Below, piece by piece: positions 1 through 6,609 of a stretch of DNA of 58,136 nt (positions are counted from its first letter, which is position 1; the number at the start of each line of letters is the position of its first letter). Origin of the DNA: a virus; IMG/VR virus record IMGVR_UViG_3300022937_000026, positions 1 through 58,136 of that record. One strand, written 5' to 3'. The position numbers and the translations under genes were made by a program. The notes beneath the pieces were generated by a model. The model ran no database searches and was not told where the DNA came from. It saw nothing but the letters and a program-made list of their open reading frames with translations.

Positions 1-69
1 CAAGGGGTGCAAAGGACGATGCGTGAGCATTACAATCATATTATAAGGGCATGGCACAATGAATACTGA
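1..69 (+). CDS. possible 3' end of an upstream gene
   Basis: Reading from base 1 in frame 1, an open frame of 22 codons ends in TGA at 67-69 and overlaps the next start by a few bases, as many genes here do. The residues seen end in RAWHNEY. Frame 2 is also open as far as a TAA at 44-46, so it is not certain which frame, if either, is the real upstream gene. No function can be suggested. Confidence 0.25.
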   Translation, partial: QGVQRTMREHYNHIIRAWHNEY

Positions 70-364
70 AACTAAAACAAGCGAAATTGACACACCCGAG
101 GGACGTGAGTGGCTTCGAGGTTTATTAAAAGAACAAAATGTTCAGGTTACATTTACAAAAATAAATGGTGATGAACGTGTGATGACTTGTACATTAAAGG
201 AAGGTGTCATTCCAGCACCTGTCGCTAAAGATGAAGAAGTTAATCGCAATCGTGAAGTTAAGGATGAAGTCCAGGTAGCATGGGATGTCAATGCCAAGGG
301 ATGGCGCAGTTTCCGCTGGGCTAATGTTAAACAAGTTAATTTTAGCTTGGGGGATAATGAATAG
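59..364 (+). CDS. conserved-type hypothetical protein, 101 aa
   Basis: A small, charged soluble protein with no signal peptide or membrane segment. The start is ATG at 59, with a purine-rich AAGGG about ten bases upstream. An N-terminal region (about 1-30) rich in Glu and Thr leads into a short beta-rich core (VQVTFTKINGDERVMTCTLKEG, split here as residues 28-40 and 41-50). The C-terminal WDVNAKGWRSFRW segment resembles the end of small T4-like phage proteins that carry a short SH3-like beta fold. That fold is a guess from pattern only. The gene overlaps the next one by eight bases, which implies translational coupling. The function is unknown. Confidence 0.6.
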   Translation: MNTETKTSEIDTPEGREWLRGLLKEQNVQVTFTKINGDERVMTCTLKEGVIPAPVAKDEEVNRNREVKDEVQVAWDVNAKGWRSFRWANVKQVNFSLGDNE

Positions 365-515
365 GGTAATTGCTATTGTTGTTATTTTATTCTGTACAGG
401 TTGTTCAACAACTGTTGCAGTACTAGATGTAACAGCATCAACGGCAATTTATGCAGGTAAAACAGTAGTAAACACAATAGATGCTATTACACCTGATATA
501 GTTAATAAGGACTAA
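357..515 (+). CDS. small lipoprotein, 52 aa
   Basis: The start is taken as ATG at 357, which overlaps the upstream stop. A longer frame from 285 exists but would add a non-signal-like N-terminus. The first 15 residues are a short positively charged N-region (MNR), a hydrophobic stretch (VIAIVVILF) and a lipobox ending in Cys16 (LFCTGC), so it is predicted to be lipid-modified and anchored in a host membrane. The mature part is only about 37 residues, ends in TPDIVNKD and has no further membrane segment. It resembles very short bacterial lipoproteins of the TVVSVVD...GKTVVNTIDAI type, though this was judged by eye only. In phages, such lipoproteins can act in superinfection exclusion or lysis (rz1-like); neither role is demonstrated, and no partner rz gene is visible. 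Confidence 0.7.
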   Translation: MNRVIAIVVILFCTGCSTTVAVLDVTASTAIYAGKTVVNTIDAITPDIVNKD

Positions 516-517
516 AA

Positions 518-1078
518 ATGATCAAAAAGAAATACTATACTTGGTCTGATGTAGAAACAATGTGTATGAGCATTGTCAATCAAATGTACAAGGACAATTG
601 GCGTCCTGATTATATTGTAGGCATTACACGAGGTGGCAATGTTCCTGCTACTATTATTAGTAACATGACAGGCATTCGTTGTGAAGCACTTAAAGTTAGT
701 CTACGTGATGACAACAGCGAAAGTGAAACAAACTGCTGGATGGCAGAAGATGCCTATGGCTACGATGAACACGGTTCATATGCTCCAGAGATGGGATTCT
801 TTAAAAACAAACCAGTAGGAAAAAATATTTTAATTGTAGATGATATTAACGACACTGGTGCTACATTTAATTGGATTAAACAAGATTGGCCGAGTGGTTG
901 CTTACCTAACTCTCCTATCTGGGATCAAGTTTGGACTGACAATGTTCGTTTTGCAGTATTAACAGAAAACCTAAGCAGTAAGTTTGATGATGTGTCATAC
1001 TACTGTGACGAAGTTAACAAGGCCGAGGAAGATGTGTGGTTAGTTTATCCTTGGGAAAATGTAGGACAATATGCCTAA
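518..1078 (+). CDS. phosphoribosyltransferase-like protein
   Basis: A 186-residue protein of the type I phosphoribosyltransferase fold. The PRPP-binding signature is clear at about 105-114 (ILIVDDINDTG, with the acidic pair at 108-109). A preceding GITRGG loop at 35-40 matches the region after the first beta strand of Hpt/Gpt-like enzymes. Such enzymes join a purine or pyrimidine base to PRPP and act in nucleotide salvage. The substrate cannot be read from the sequence. The start is ATG at 518, preceded by AAGGA, two bases after the lipoprotein stop, so it probably shares a transcript with its neighbours. Salvage or modified-base metabolism would fit the QueE-like gene about 1.2 kb downstream, but that link is inference. 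Confidence 0.8.
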   Translation: MIKKKYYTWSDVETMCMSIVNQMYKDNWRPDYIVGITRGGNVPATIISNMTGIRCEALKVSLRDDNSESETNCWMAEDAYGYDEHGSYAPEMGFFKNKPVGKNILIVDDINDTGATFNWIKQDWPSGCLPNSPIWDQVWTDNVRFAVLTENLSSKFDDVSYYCDEVNKAEEDVWLVYPWENVGQYA

Positions 1079-1238
1079 GTTAACTGAAAAAGAAGTAAGA
1101 TCAGAATACAAAAATATGAGAGATAATGTTCCGGGGTTTGCAGAACTTTGGCCTGATACTGATAAACATTTTTATGAATGGTGTTCTGGTTATTTAGACT
1201 ATCAACACATTACAGAGGAGAGTACCAATGCCAACTGA
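1071..1238 (+). CDS. small hypothetical protein, 55 aa
   Basis: An open frame from ATG at 1071 to TGA at 1236-1238. It fills the 149 bases otherwise left empty between the phosphoribosyltransferase and the next gene. It overlaps both neighbours by 8 and 11 bases, the same packing seen throughout this block, and an AGGA motif lies four bases upstream of the start. The protein is acidic and aromatic-rich (PGFAELWPDTDKHFYEWCSG), with no membrane segment or known motif. The overlaps and ribosome-binding site support a real gene. The function is unknown. Confidence 0.6.
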   Translation: MPKLTEKEVRSEYKNMRDNVPGFAELWPDTDKHFYEWCSGYLDYQHITEESTNAN

Positions 1239-1458
1239 ACACGATAAAACTTGTATAGTAACCTGTACTGACAACGACAGAACAATAGAAGCAGAAGTAG
1301 ATAGATTTAATAAAGGACAGTTCGTTGATGTGTTTATGGCACAAAACAAAATTAAAATGATGTGGAATGGTAAAGTATATGTAGGAAACAAAATGGGTAT
1401 GGAGTTTACTACACCAGGTCCAAAAGAATATCAAATTAACAAAGGGAGAGGTTACTAA
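1228..1458 (+). CDS. hypothetical protein, 76 aa
   Basis: The ATG at 1228 is preceded by a strong GAGGAG ribosome-binding site, and the stop overlaps the ATG of the following HIT-family gene (TAATG). The product is small, soluble and lysine-rich. Its predicted beta strands (TCIVTCTDNDRTIEAEVDRF, then IKMMWNGKVYVGNKMG) suggest a compact beta fold. No catalytic or DNA-binding motif is visible. Tight overlap with the HIT gene suggests coupled translation. The function is unknown. Confidence 0.65.
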   Translation: MPTEHDKTCIVTCTDNDRTIEAEVDRFNKGQFVDVFMAQNKIKMMWNGKVYVGNKMGMEFTTPGPKEYQINKGRGY

Positions 1459-1859
1459 TGGAATTCAAGGATATACCTTGGACTGACGTTTTAGTCGACA
1501 CCAGAGAGTTTACTGTTTTTAAGGACGGCTTTCCTGTCACGGAAGGACACGTTCTTTTTGTACCCAAAATAGAAGATTGGGAACACCTTGCTAAATGCTA
1601 CAAGGCTGCATATGCATGGGGTTACGATTGGGTTCAAAAAGGCTATTGCGATTCTTACAACATCGGTCAAAATGTTGGAGAAGCAGCAGGGCAAACTGTA
1701 ATGTGGCCGCACGTACATCTTATTCCAAGACGCAAGGGCGATATGGAAGATCCGAGAGGTGGAGTGAGACACGTTATACCAGACAAAGGCAACTATCGTA
1801 AAACTGATACTCAGAGGTATTACGAACATCTTGCCGACCAACAACGATTCGATTTTTGA
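1458..1859 (+). CDS. HIT-family protein
   Basis: A 133-residue protein with the length and layout of a histidine-triad (HIT) hydrolase. The signature region is at 79-90, QTVMWPHVHLIP, followed by RRKGD and a DPRGGVR segment that is usual in phage and bacterial HIT proteins. HIT enzymes hydrolyse or transfer nucleotide phosphates (Ap4A hydrolases, nucleoside phosphoramidases) through the central His. His85 and His87 are present, but the first His of the HxHxH triad is replaced by Trp83-Pro84. Galactose-1-phosphate uridylyltransferases also depart from the triad, so activity is still possible. The start overlaps the upstream stop. Confidence 0.8.
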   Translation: MEFKDIPWTDVLVDTREFTVFKDGFPVTEGHVLFVPKIEDWEHLAKCYKAAYAWGYDWVQKGYCDSYNIGQNVGEAAGQTVMWPHVHLIPRRKGDMEDPRGGVRHVIPDKGNYRKTDTQRYYEHLADQQRFDF

Positions 1860-1870
1860 AAGGAGAAATC

Positions 1871-2077
1871 ATGGCCGATTTAAGAGAAGCGATCAAAAGT
1901 GCAGTAATTGAACACGCAAAAGGACACATCGAAAAGCATAGAATGAACGTAGAAATTCTTATGCAAAATACAGCAGGTGTAGCAGAACATCCAGATACTT
2001 TGGAAACTATTGAAAAAGAATTGCGTATTATTGCAGACTACGATGATCAATTAGAAGTTTTGAAAAAGTACTTTTAA
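1871..2077 (+). CDS. conserved phage hypothetical protein, 68 aa
   Basis: The start is chosen at ATG 1871 because a strong AAAGGAG lies just before it; a longer frame begins inside the HIT gene. The protein is almost wholly alpha-helical and charged (MADLREAIKSAVIEHAKGHI, then a Leu/Ile-spaced helix to the C-terminus) and likely forms a short coiled-coil or helical hairpin. Proteins with this opening are familiar from marine T4-like phages, from memory, and have no known function. The next gene starts two bases after its stop. Confidence 0.7.
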   Translation: MADLREAIKSAVIEHAKGHIEKHRMNVEILMQNTAGVAEHPDTLETIEKELRIIADYDDQLEVLKKYF

Positions 2078-2078
2078 T

Positions 2079-2297
2079 ATGACAGAGAAAACAAGATCAT
2101 ATCAAGTCCAAGTTGATTATGATTCCGAATACCAAGAATATGTTCTTCCACTGCCGGACGGTATGCTGGAAGAACTTGGATGGGAAATTGGAGATGAGTT
2201 ACTTTGGATTGATAATAAAGACGGAACCTTTTCAATAAAAAAGGTTGACATAGACCAGGAAGAAGCGTATAATAATGACAATGAAGATAGCAACTGA
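2079..2297 (+). CDS. AbrB/MazE-like small protein
   Basis: A 72-residue protein. Residues 20-55 read as a swapped-hairpin AbrB/MazE-type domain: a strand, then LPLPDGMLEELGWEIGDEL (Pro, Leu-rich helix, Gly-Trp, Gly-Asp), then a closing strand DGTFSIKKV. Proteins with this fold bind DNA as dimers and serve as transition-state regulators or antitoxins. No toxin gene is adjacent, so a regulatory or host-takeover role is more likely than an antitoxin role, but this is inference. The acidic tail (EEAYNNDNEDSN) overlaps the start of the QueE-like gene by 23 bases. Confidence 0.6.
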   Translation: MTEKTRSYQVQVDYDSEYQEYVLPLPDGMLEELGWEIGDELLWIDNKDGTFSIKKVDIDQEEAYNNDNEDSN

Positions 2298-3192
2298 AAA
2301 GAAATATTATTATAGCGAAATCTTTCACAGCATTCAAGGTGAAGGACATTATACAGGTGTACCTACTGCATGGATCAGATTCTTTCTATGTAATTTACAA
2401 TGCAATGGTTTTGGACAAATAGATCCTACAAATCCAGATACATATGAATTACCGTTTGAAGATTTTGATACTAGTACTGTTACTCGTGTAGAAGATTTGC
2501 CTGTATGGGAAAAAGGTTGTGATAGTTCTTACACATGGAGCAAGAAATTTAAACACTTAATGGGTCAAAAGACTGCTGTTGAACTTGCACATGATATTAT
2601 TAATGTATTAAAAACAGATTCTAATCCAGAAGGTTTGTTTTTGCATCCAGTAACAAAACAGAGACAACACTTCTGTGTTACTGGTGGTGAACCTTTAATG
2701 AAACACGCACAAGAAGCATTTATTGGTATTATGCGTGAGTTTGAACGTTTAGGTAATTTGCCTGCAAGTGTTACATTTGAAACAAATGGCACACAGCCAC
2801 TTACACAAGAATTTATTGATTATTGGATGAATGAAGCATCGGGTATCGAATTATTTTTTAGTGTATCGCCTAAACTTTGGTCAGTTGCAGGTGAAACTGC
2901 AAAAAAAGCAATTAAGCCTGAAACAGTAGCACAATATAGAAATTTATCTAAAAACGGACAGTTAAAATTTGTAGTAGGCAGCGAACAAAAACAATGGAAT
3001 GAGATGGAAGAAGTCATTTCACAATTCAAAGAACAAATGGTTGATTATCCTATTTGGGTTATGCCCGTTGGTGCTAGAGAAGAAGAACAAACTGCAACAG
3101 CAGGTGCTGTTGCTAAAATGGCATTTCAAAGAGGTTATAATGTAGCCGCAAGGGTACACGTATACTTGTTTGGTAATGCTATTGGAACATAA
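2275..3192 (+). CDS. queE: QueE-like radical SAM enzyme (7-carboxy-7-deazaguanine synthase)
   Basis: A 305-residue protein with QueE hallmarks. FHSIQGEG at 17-24 is the usual N-terminal signature, a Cys39-x3-Cys43 pair follows, and TGGEP lies at 136-140. QueE makes 7-carboxy-7-deazaguanine, the precursor of preQ0, queuosine and deazaguanine DNA bases. The third cluster Cys does not follow Cys43 after two residues. Instead a CDSSYTW block, which matches the CDTPYTW that normally follows the third Cys, begins at Cys82. A segment of 38 residues therefore splits the iron-sulfur motif. No other deazaguanine gene is in the window. The start could also be ATG 2281. The gene overlaps the AbrB-like gene. 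Confidence 0.8.
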   Translation: MTMKIATEKKYYYSEIFHSIQGEGHYTGVPTAWIRFFLCNLQCNGFGQIDPTNPDTYELPFEDFDTSTVTRVEDLPVWEKGCDSSYTWSKKFKHLMGQKTAVELAHDIINVLKTDSNPEGLFLHPVTKQRQHFCVTGGEPLMKHAQEAFIGIMREFERLGNLPASVTFETNGTQPLTQEFIDYWMNEASGIELFFSVSPKLWSVAGETAKKAIKPETVAQYRNLSKNGQLKFVVGSEQKQWNEMEEVISQFKEQMVDYPIWVMPVGAREEEQTATAGAVAKMAFQRGYNVAARVHVYLFGNAIGT

Positions 3193-3201
3193 GGAATAAC
3201 T

Positions 3202-3573
3202 ATGGACTTTATTAAAAAACTTTTTGCTAAGAAAGAACAAGAAGAACCTAAAGCCACTACAACTGAAAAGCCTAAAAAACAACTTAGCGATAAGGAAAAG
3301 GCAACAGTTAAAAAAGAACCTTGGGTTGGTGTTTTAAGTACTCATGTTAACAAAGAAAATGTCCGAAATGGCTTTTTTGAGCTTGACTGGAATGAGTATT
3401 TTATAGTACAATTAAAGGAACAAGGATACGGAGTTGATGGAGACAAGGATGAGGAAGTTGTCGATCGTTGGTTCCGTGAACTTTGTGCAAACGTTGTAGT
3501 TGATGGTGACTACGGAGGACCACTTGACACTGGTAGCATAGATGCCAGTGCTGTTAAAAGAGATAATGAGTAA
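3202..3573 (+). CDS. conserved phage hypothetical protein, 123 aa
   Basis: The start is ATG at 3202, after AAGGAATAAC. The first 45 residues are very Lys/Glu-rich and probably disordered. From about 48 a compact domain follows (WVGVLSTHVN, NGFFELDWNEYFIVQLKEQG, DEEVVDRWFRELC) that reads like a conserved small protein of marine T4-like phages. No enzymatic motif is visible. The gene overlaps the exonuclease gene by eight bases, so it is probably cotranslated with it. The function is unknown. Confidence 0.65.
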   Translation: MDFIKKLFAKKEQEEPKATTTEKPKKQLSDKEKATVKKEPWVGVLSTHVNKENVRNGFFELDWNEYFIVQLKEQGYGVDGDKDEEVVDRWFRELCANVVVDGDYGGPLDTGSIDASAVKRDNE

Positions 3574-4561
3574 AATGTGTCATATAATAGTAGATACGGC
3601 AAATACATTCTTTCGTGCGAGACACGCAATAAATGGTGATGCAGATATTAAGTTAGGTATGGCTTTTCATATCACACTTAATAGCATTAAGAAGGCATGG
3701 CAAGACTTTAACGGTACACACGTTGTATTCTGTTTAGAAGGTCGCAGTTGGCGTAAAGACTATTATGAACCATATAAGCGTAATAGACAAGAAGCACGTG
3801 ATGCACTGAATGAAAAACAGCAAGAAGAAGAAACAGTATTTTGGGAAGCATTTGACACGTTTAAAGACTTTGTAACTACAAAGACAAACTGTACTGTTCT
3901 ACAACACCCACAACTAGAAGCAGATGATTTGATTGCAGGTTGGATACAGAATCATCCTGATAGTGAACACGTTATTATTTCTACAGATACAGACTTTCAA
4001 CAGTTAATTGCTCCTAATGTTAAACTGTATAATGGTGTACAAGAAATAACAACTACACACGAAGGTTTCTTTGATAAGAAGGGCGAGTTAGTAATAGATA
4101 AGAAAACAAAAGAAGTTAAGGCTGCTCCAGACCCACAATGGTTGTTATTTGAAAAATGTATGCGTGGAGACACAAGTGACAATGTCTTTAGTGCGTATCC
4201 TGGAGTACGTAGAAAAGGTACAAAGAATAAGGTTGGTCTTGTAGAAGCATTTGATGATAGAACAACTAAAGGATACAACTGGAACAATCTTATGTTACAG
4301 CGTTGGGTAGATCACAACGGTCAAGAACATCGTGTTCTTGAAGACTATGAACGTAATAAAGTTCTAATTGATCTTACAGCTCAACCAGATGACATTAGAT
4401 CTATTATAAATGATGTTGTTGGCAATGCTAAAACTGCTGACAAAGATGTTGGACAGGTTGGTATTAGGCTTATGAAATTTTGTAATCTATACGATCTTAA
4501 AAAGATTTCAGATCAAGCACAAGCATATGCCGAACCATTGAATGCGAGGTATACCATATGA
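3566..4561 (+). CDS. rnh: T4 RNase H-like 5'-3' exonuclease (FEN-1 family)
   Basis: About 331 residues, close to T4 RNase H (305). The acidic metal-binding clusters of the flap endonuclease family are all visible: VDTANTFFRARH near the N-terminus (Asp10), LEADDLIAGW in the middle, STDTDFQQLI soon after, and GDTSDNVF beyond that. The enzyme removes RNA primers and 5' flaps during lagging-strand synthesis. The start at 3566 is chosen for the usual short overlap with the upstream stop; a longer form from 3542 or a shorter one from 3575 is possible. The stop forms an ATGA overlap with the next gene. Confidence 0.88.
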   Translation: MSKMCHIIVDTANTFFRARHAINGDADIKLGMAFHITLNSIKKAWQDFNGTHVVFCLEGRSWRKDYYEPYKRNRQEARDALNEKQQEEETVFWEAFDTFKDFVTTKTNCTVLQHPQLEADDLIAGWIQNHPDSEHVIISTDTDFQQLIAPNVKLYNGVQEITTTHEGFFDKKGELVIDKKTKEVKAAPDPQWLLFEKCMRGDTSDNVFSAYPGVRRKGTKNKVGLVEAFDDRTTKGYNWNNLMLQRWVDHNGQEHRVLEDYERNKVLIDLTAQPDDIRSIINDVVGNAKTADKDVGQVGIRLMKFCNLYDLKKISDQAQAYAEPLNARYTI

Positions 4562-5034
4562 CAGTAATTCAGGCTAAGCCTATAATTGATAATAAGTTTT
4601 GGATCGTTGAACAAGAAGGCGAGAGAGTCGGAACACTTCGTAAGAACGAAGAAAATATTTTTGTCTTTAGCAATCGAGACGGTGTGCTTACATTTAGAAA
4701 CAAAGAAAAAGTAAAAGAACAGTTTGGTCCTGATTTCTTTGTTGCTAAAATTGTAAGAGAAGCCGATGATGCTAAACCTAATGAGATTCACGGCTTCAAT
4801 ACAAGTACAAAGCCGCACAACGCTATGTATGATATACAGCGTAAACTTCCTTTGTTTACTAAGAGCAAAGAATCTAAAAGTTTATATTGTGCAGGATATT
4901 ATGTAATTCGATTTGATAAAGGTTGGGTAAAAAGTTTTTGTCCTAAACTTATTACTCTACAACGATACGAGTATAAAGGACCTTTTAAAACTGAACTAGA
5001 AATGAAGCAGGTATTGTCAAATGTCAACAAGTAG
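4558..5034 (+). CDS. conserved phage hypothetical protein, 158 aa
   Basis: The start at 4558 forms an ATGA overlap with the exonuclease stop, and GAGG lies upstream. The protein reads as two small beta-rich modules. The first (about 1-60) has FWIVEQEGERVGTLRKNEEN and a following FRNKEKVKEQFG, which resembles a Klotho-like small beta barrel only loosely. The second (about 85-150) has NAMYDIQRKLPLFTKSKESK and YYVIRFDKGWVKSFCPKL. No catalytic motif is seen. Sequences of this shape recur in marine T4-like phages near replication genes, from memory. The function is unknown. Confidence 0.65.
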   Translation: MTVIQAKPIIDNKFWIVEQEGERVGTLRKNEENIFVFSNRDGVLTFRNKEKVKEQFGPDFFVAKIVREADDAKPNEIHGFNTSTKPHNAMYDIQRKLPLFTKSKESKSLYCAGYYVIRFDKGWVKSFCPKLITLQRYEYKGPFKTELEMKQVLSNVNK

Positions 5035-5269
5035 CATACCTACTACATTACCTACTGTAGAAAAACTCATACAGCGTACTAGAACTGCTGAAAGAAGCCA
5101 GCAGAAAGAAATTAGAATTACTATAGAAGAAGCAAAAGATTTAACAGCAGAACTAGCATTGCTAACCAGCAAATTAGGCACTACTATAGGCGAAATACAC
5201 AACTTTTTAAAGCAGATTAAACAAGAAGCAACAGAAGTTGATGTTAAATTTGATGGAGGTTCCTTCTAA
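5021..5269 (+). CDS. small helical hypothetical protein, 82 aa
   Basis: A short, mostly helical protein. Residues 12-70 have heptad-like spacing of Leu/Ile with many Glu/Lys (TRTAERSQQKEIRITIEEAK, LTAELALLTSKLGTTIGEIH), so a coiled coil is likely. The C-terminus, VDVKFDGGSF, could be a docking tail. It overlaps the preceding gene by 14 bases and is followed by a late promoter box. The function is unknown. Confidence 0.6.
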   Translation: MSTSSIPTTLPTVEKLIQRTRTAERSQQKEIRITIEEAKDLTAELALLTSKLGTTIGEIHNFLKQIKQEATEVDVKFDGGSF

Positions 5270-5274
5270 AAAAG

Positions 5275-5282
5275 GATAAATA
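5275..5282 (+). promoter_or_regulatory. T4-type late promoter box
   Basis: GATAAATA matches seven of eight positions of the T4 late -10 box TATAAATA. It sits 31 bases before the ATG at 5314, leaving room for a short leader with an AGGA motif. gp55 encoded at 53239-54084 would be the sigma factor for it. Confidence 0.55.
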
Positions 5283-5313
5283 TATACGTAGTTAACTAGG
5301 AATTAATACGTAT

Positions 5314-5598
5314 ATGAGTAGACCGAAACCAAAAATTATTCTCGAACACACAAATCGAGAAACATATAAAGTAGAACAAGTACTTGAGAGCGAAGCCATA
5401 TGGGCAGTTTTTTATATGGACAAACCGTTTAACCTAAAGAGCGGAAGTGCAGTTGCTAGTTATCCAGGACCAAAATATAAAAAGGTTTCTTTCAGCAATC
5501 CGGGTCATGCGAGAAACTTAGCAAAGAAATTGAATAGGCTTTTTAATTGTAATGATTTCGCAGTTTTCAGATTATCAACAGGAGAAAGAGAATCTTAA
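5314..5598 (+). CDS. conserved phage hypothetical protein, 94 aa
   Basis: The ATG at 5314 is 31 bases beyond a late promoter box, so this may be a late gene in an otherwise early-looking block. The sequence is basic and contains an IWAVFYMDKPFNLKSG stretch, then SYPGPKYKKVSFSNPGHARN, then a helix rich in Leu/Lys. This pattern recurs among marine T4-like phages and has no known activity. No signal or membrane segment is seen. The next frame begins 47 bases before its stop. Confidence 0.65.
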   Translation: MSRPKPKIILEHTNRETYKVEQVLESEAIWAVFYMDKPFNLKSGSAVASYPGPKYKKVSFSNPGHARNLAKKLNRLFNCNDFAVFRLSTGERES

Positions 5599-5998
5599 AG
5601 AGGATGAAAAATCTCAATTTACTAAGATTTTCTTAAAAGCAGCCGAACAAGATATAAACGATGAAATTCTAAAATCGAGAAGAATCTTATGGTGGTATAA
5701 TGTACGCCAAAAAGATTCCGGAGGTTTACGATTAACAACTGAAGGTATAGACTTCATAACCAAAGAAGCCGAAATAAAAACATATAAAATAGACTTTCCA
5801 AAAGGTCTTTCCATTACACCACAGATACTTTTGTGGCTTGACAATTTCATAGAATCACCTTATTATATTACTAAGAAGTCAATTACTGTTTTAAAAGAAA
5901 GGGCAGCATTTGAACTATACTTGTTTTCGGGCGATGTTAAAAAGATGGGATACAACAAAGCACTGTCTAAAAGACTCAGCCAGAATGACGAAGAGTAA
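5552..5998 (+). CDS. conserved phage hypothetical protein, 148 aa
   Basis: The ATG at 5552 gives an unusually long overlap (47 bases) with the upstream gene. The purine-rich GGAGAAAGAG lies inside the frame, so the true start may be a later non-ATG codon. The protein has a charged helical N-terminus, a GGLRLTTEGIDFI segment, a beta stretch IKTYKIDFPKGLSITPQ and a FIESPYYITKKSITVLKERA block near the C-terminus. That last block reads like a conserved family of marine T4-like phages. No active-site motif is visible. The function is unknown. Confidence 0.65.
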   Translation: MISQFSDYQQEKENLKEDEKSQFTKIFLKAAEQDINDEILKSRRILWWYNVRQKDSGGLRLTTEGIDFITKEAEIKTYKIDFPKGLSITPQILLWLDNFIESPYYITKKSITVLKERAAFELYLFSGDVKKMGYNKALSKRLSQNDEE

Positions 5999-6009
5999 TA
6001 GTAGCAGTT

Positions 6010-6017
6010 AATAAATA
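6010..6017 (+). promoter_or_regulatory. late promoter-like box close to a start codon
   Basis: AATAAATA matches seven of eight positions of the T4 late box. It ends only seven bases before the ATG at 6025, so a transcript begun at the usual distance would start at or next to that ATG and be leaderless. It may also be a chance match in A+T-rich DNA. Confidence 0.35.
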
Positions 6018-6024
6018 TTTTACA

Positions 6025-6297
6025 ATGATTGAATTAAACCCTTTAGATGTATTGAACATTAGACGTCTTAAAATAATGCCTCCGCATTTTTCAAAGACAA
6101 AAGTGAGCAATACTGATAGAATTAATCCTGATCTTGCAGTTTGGATAAATTCAAAACTTAAAGGCCGATACAGTATTTTTTCCTATCCAAATTTAGATAG
6201 TGAAGAAAAACAAAAAAATTCCACATATGTGGGATTTGAAGATGAAAAAGAGCTAACATATTTTATGTTGGCTTGCCCATACTTAAGGAGAAACTAA
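6025..6297 (+). CDS. hypothetical protein, 90 aa
   Basis: A small basic protein (INPLDVLNIRRLKIMPPHFS, later DLAVWINSKLKGRYSI and ELTYFMLACPYLRRN). The alternation of hydrophobic and charged residues suggests a compact alpha/beta fold without membrane segments. There is no ribosome-binding site ahead of ATG 6025; a later ATG at 6076 also lacks one. Its stop abuts the ATG of the next gene. The function is unknown. Confidence 0.6.
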   Translation: MIELNPLDVLNIRRLKIMPPHFSKTKVSNTDRINPDLAVWINSKLKGRYSIFSYPNLDSEEKQKNSTYVGFEDEKELTYFMLACPYLRRN

Positions 6298-6609
6298 ATG
6301 ACAGAAGAAACAACACAGGCTATGGCTGAAAACACTGAGCCAAAAGCTGAAGCAGTACCAAATACTGCTACAGGAACACCTGCGCCAGAAAGCGGGCCAG
6401 TTCCAACACCAGAAGAAAAGCCTGCTAATCCTGACTTAAATGTTAGTGATTTAAATGCAGTGAAAAGTATTATTGACATTGCTACGCAGCGTGGAGCGTT
6501 TAAAGCAACTGAACTAGAAGCAGTTGGTAGAACATATAACAAACTTACAGCATTTCTAGATCATGTTACTAAACAACAACAAGCACAGCAAGGACAAAAC
6601 AATGGCTAA
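6298..6609 (+). CDS. conserved phage hypothetical protein with disordered N-terminus, 103 aa
   Basis: Preceded by an excellent AAGGAG. The first 48 residues are Pro/Glu/Thr/Ala-rich and almost certainly disordered. Residues 50-90 form a helical domain (SDLNAVKSIIDIATQRGAFK, then ELEAVGRTYNKLTAFLDHVT) that reads like a protein common in T4-like cyanophages, from memory. A Gln-rich tail ends the protein. The fold suggests a small protein-interaction module. The function is unknown. It overlaps the next gene by eight bases. Confidence 0.65.
   Translation: MTEETTQAMAENTEPKAEAVPNTATGTPAPESGPVPTPEEKPANPDLNVSDLNAVKSIIDIATQRGAFKATELEAVGRTYNKLTAFLDHVTKQQQAQQGQNNG

Noticed and set aside
285-515. 76-residue version of the lipoprotein gene
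   Set aside because: The extra residues would precede and spoil the signal peptide, and lie inside the upstream gene.
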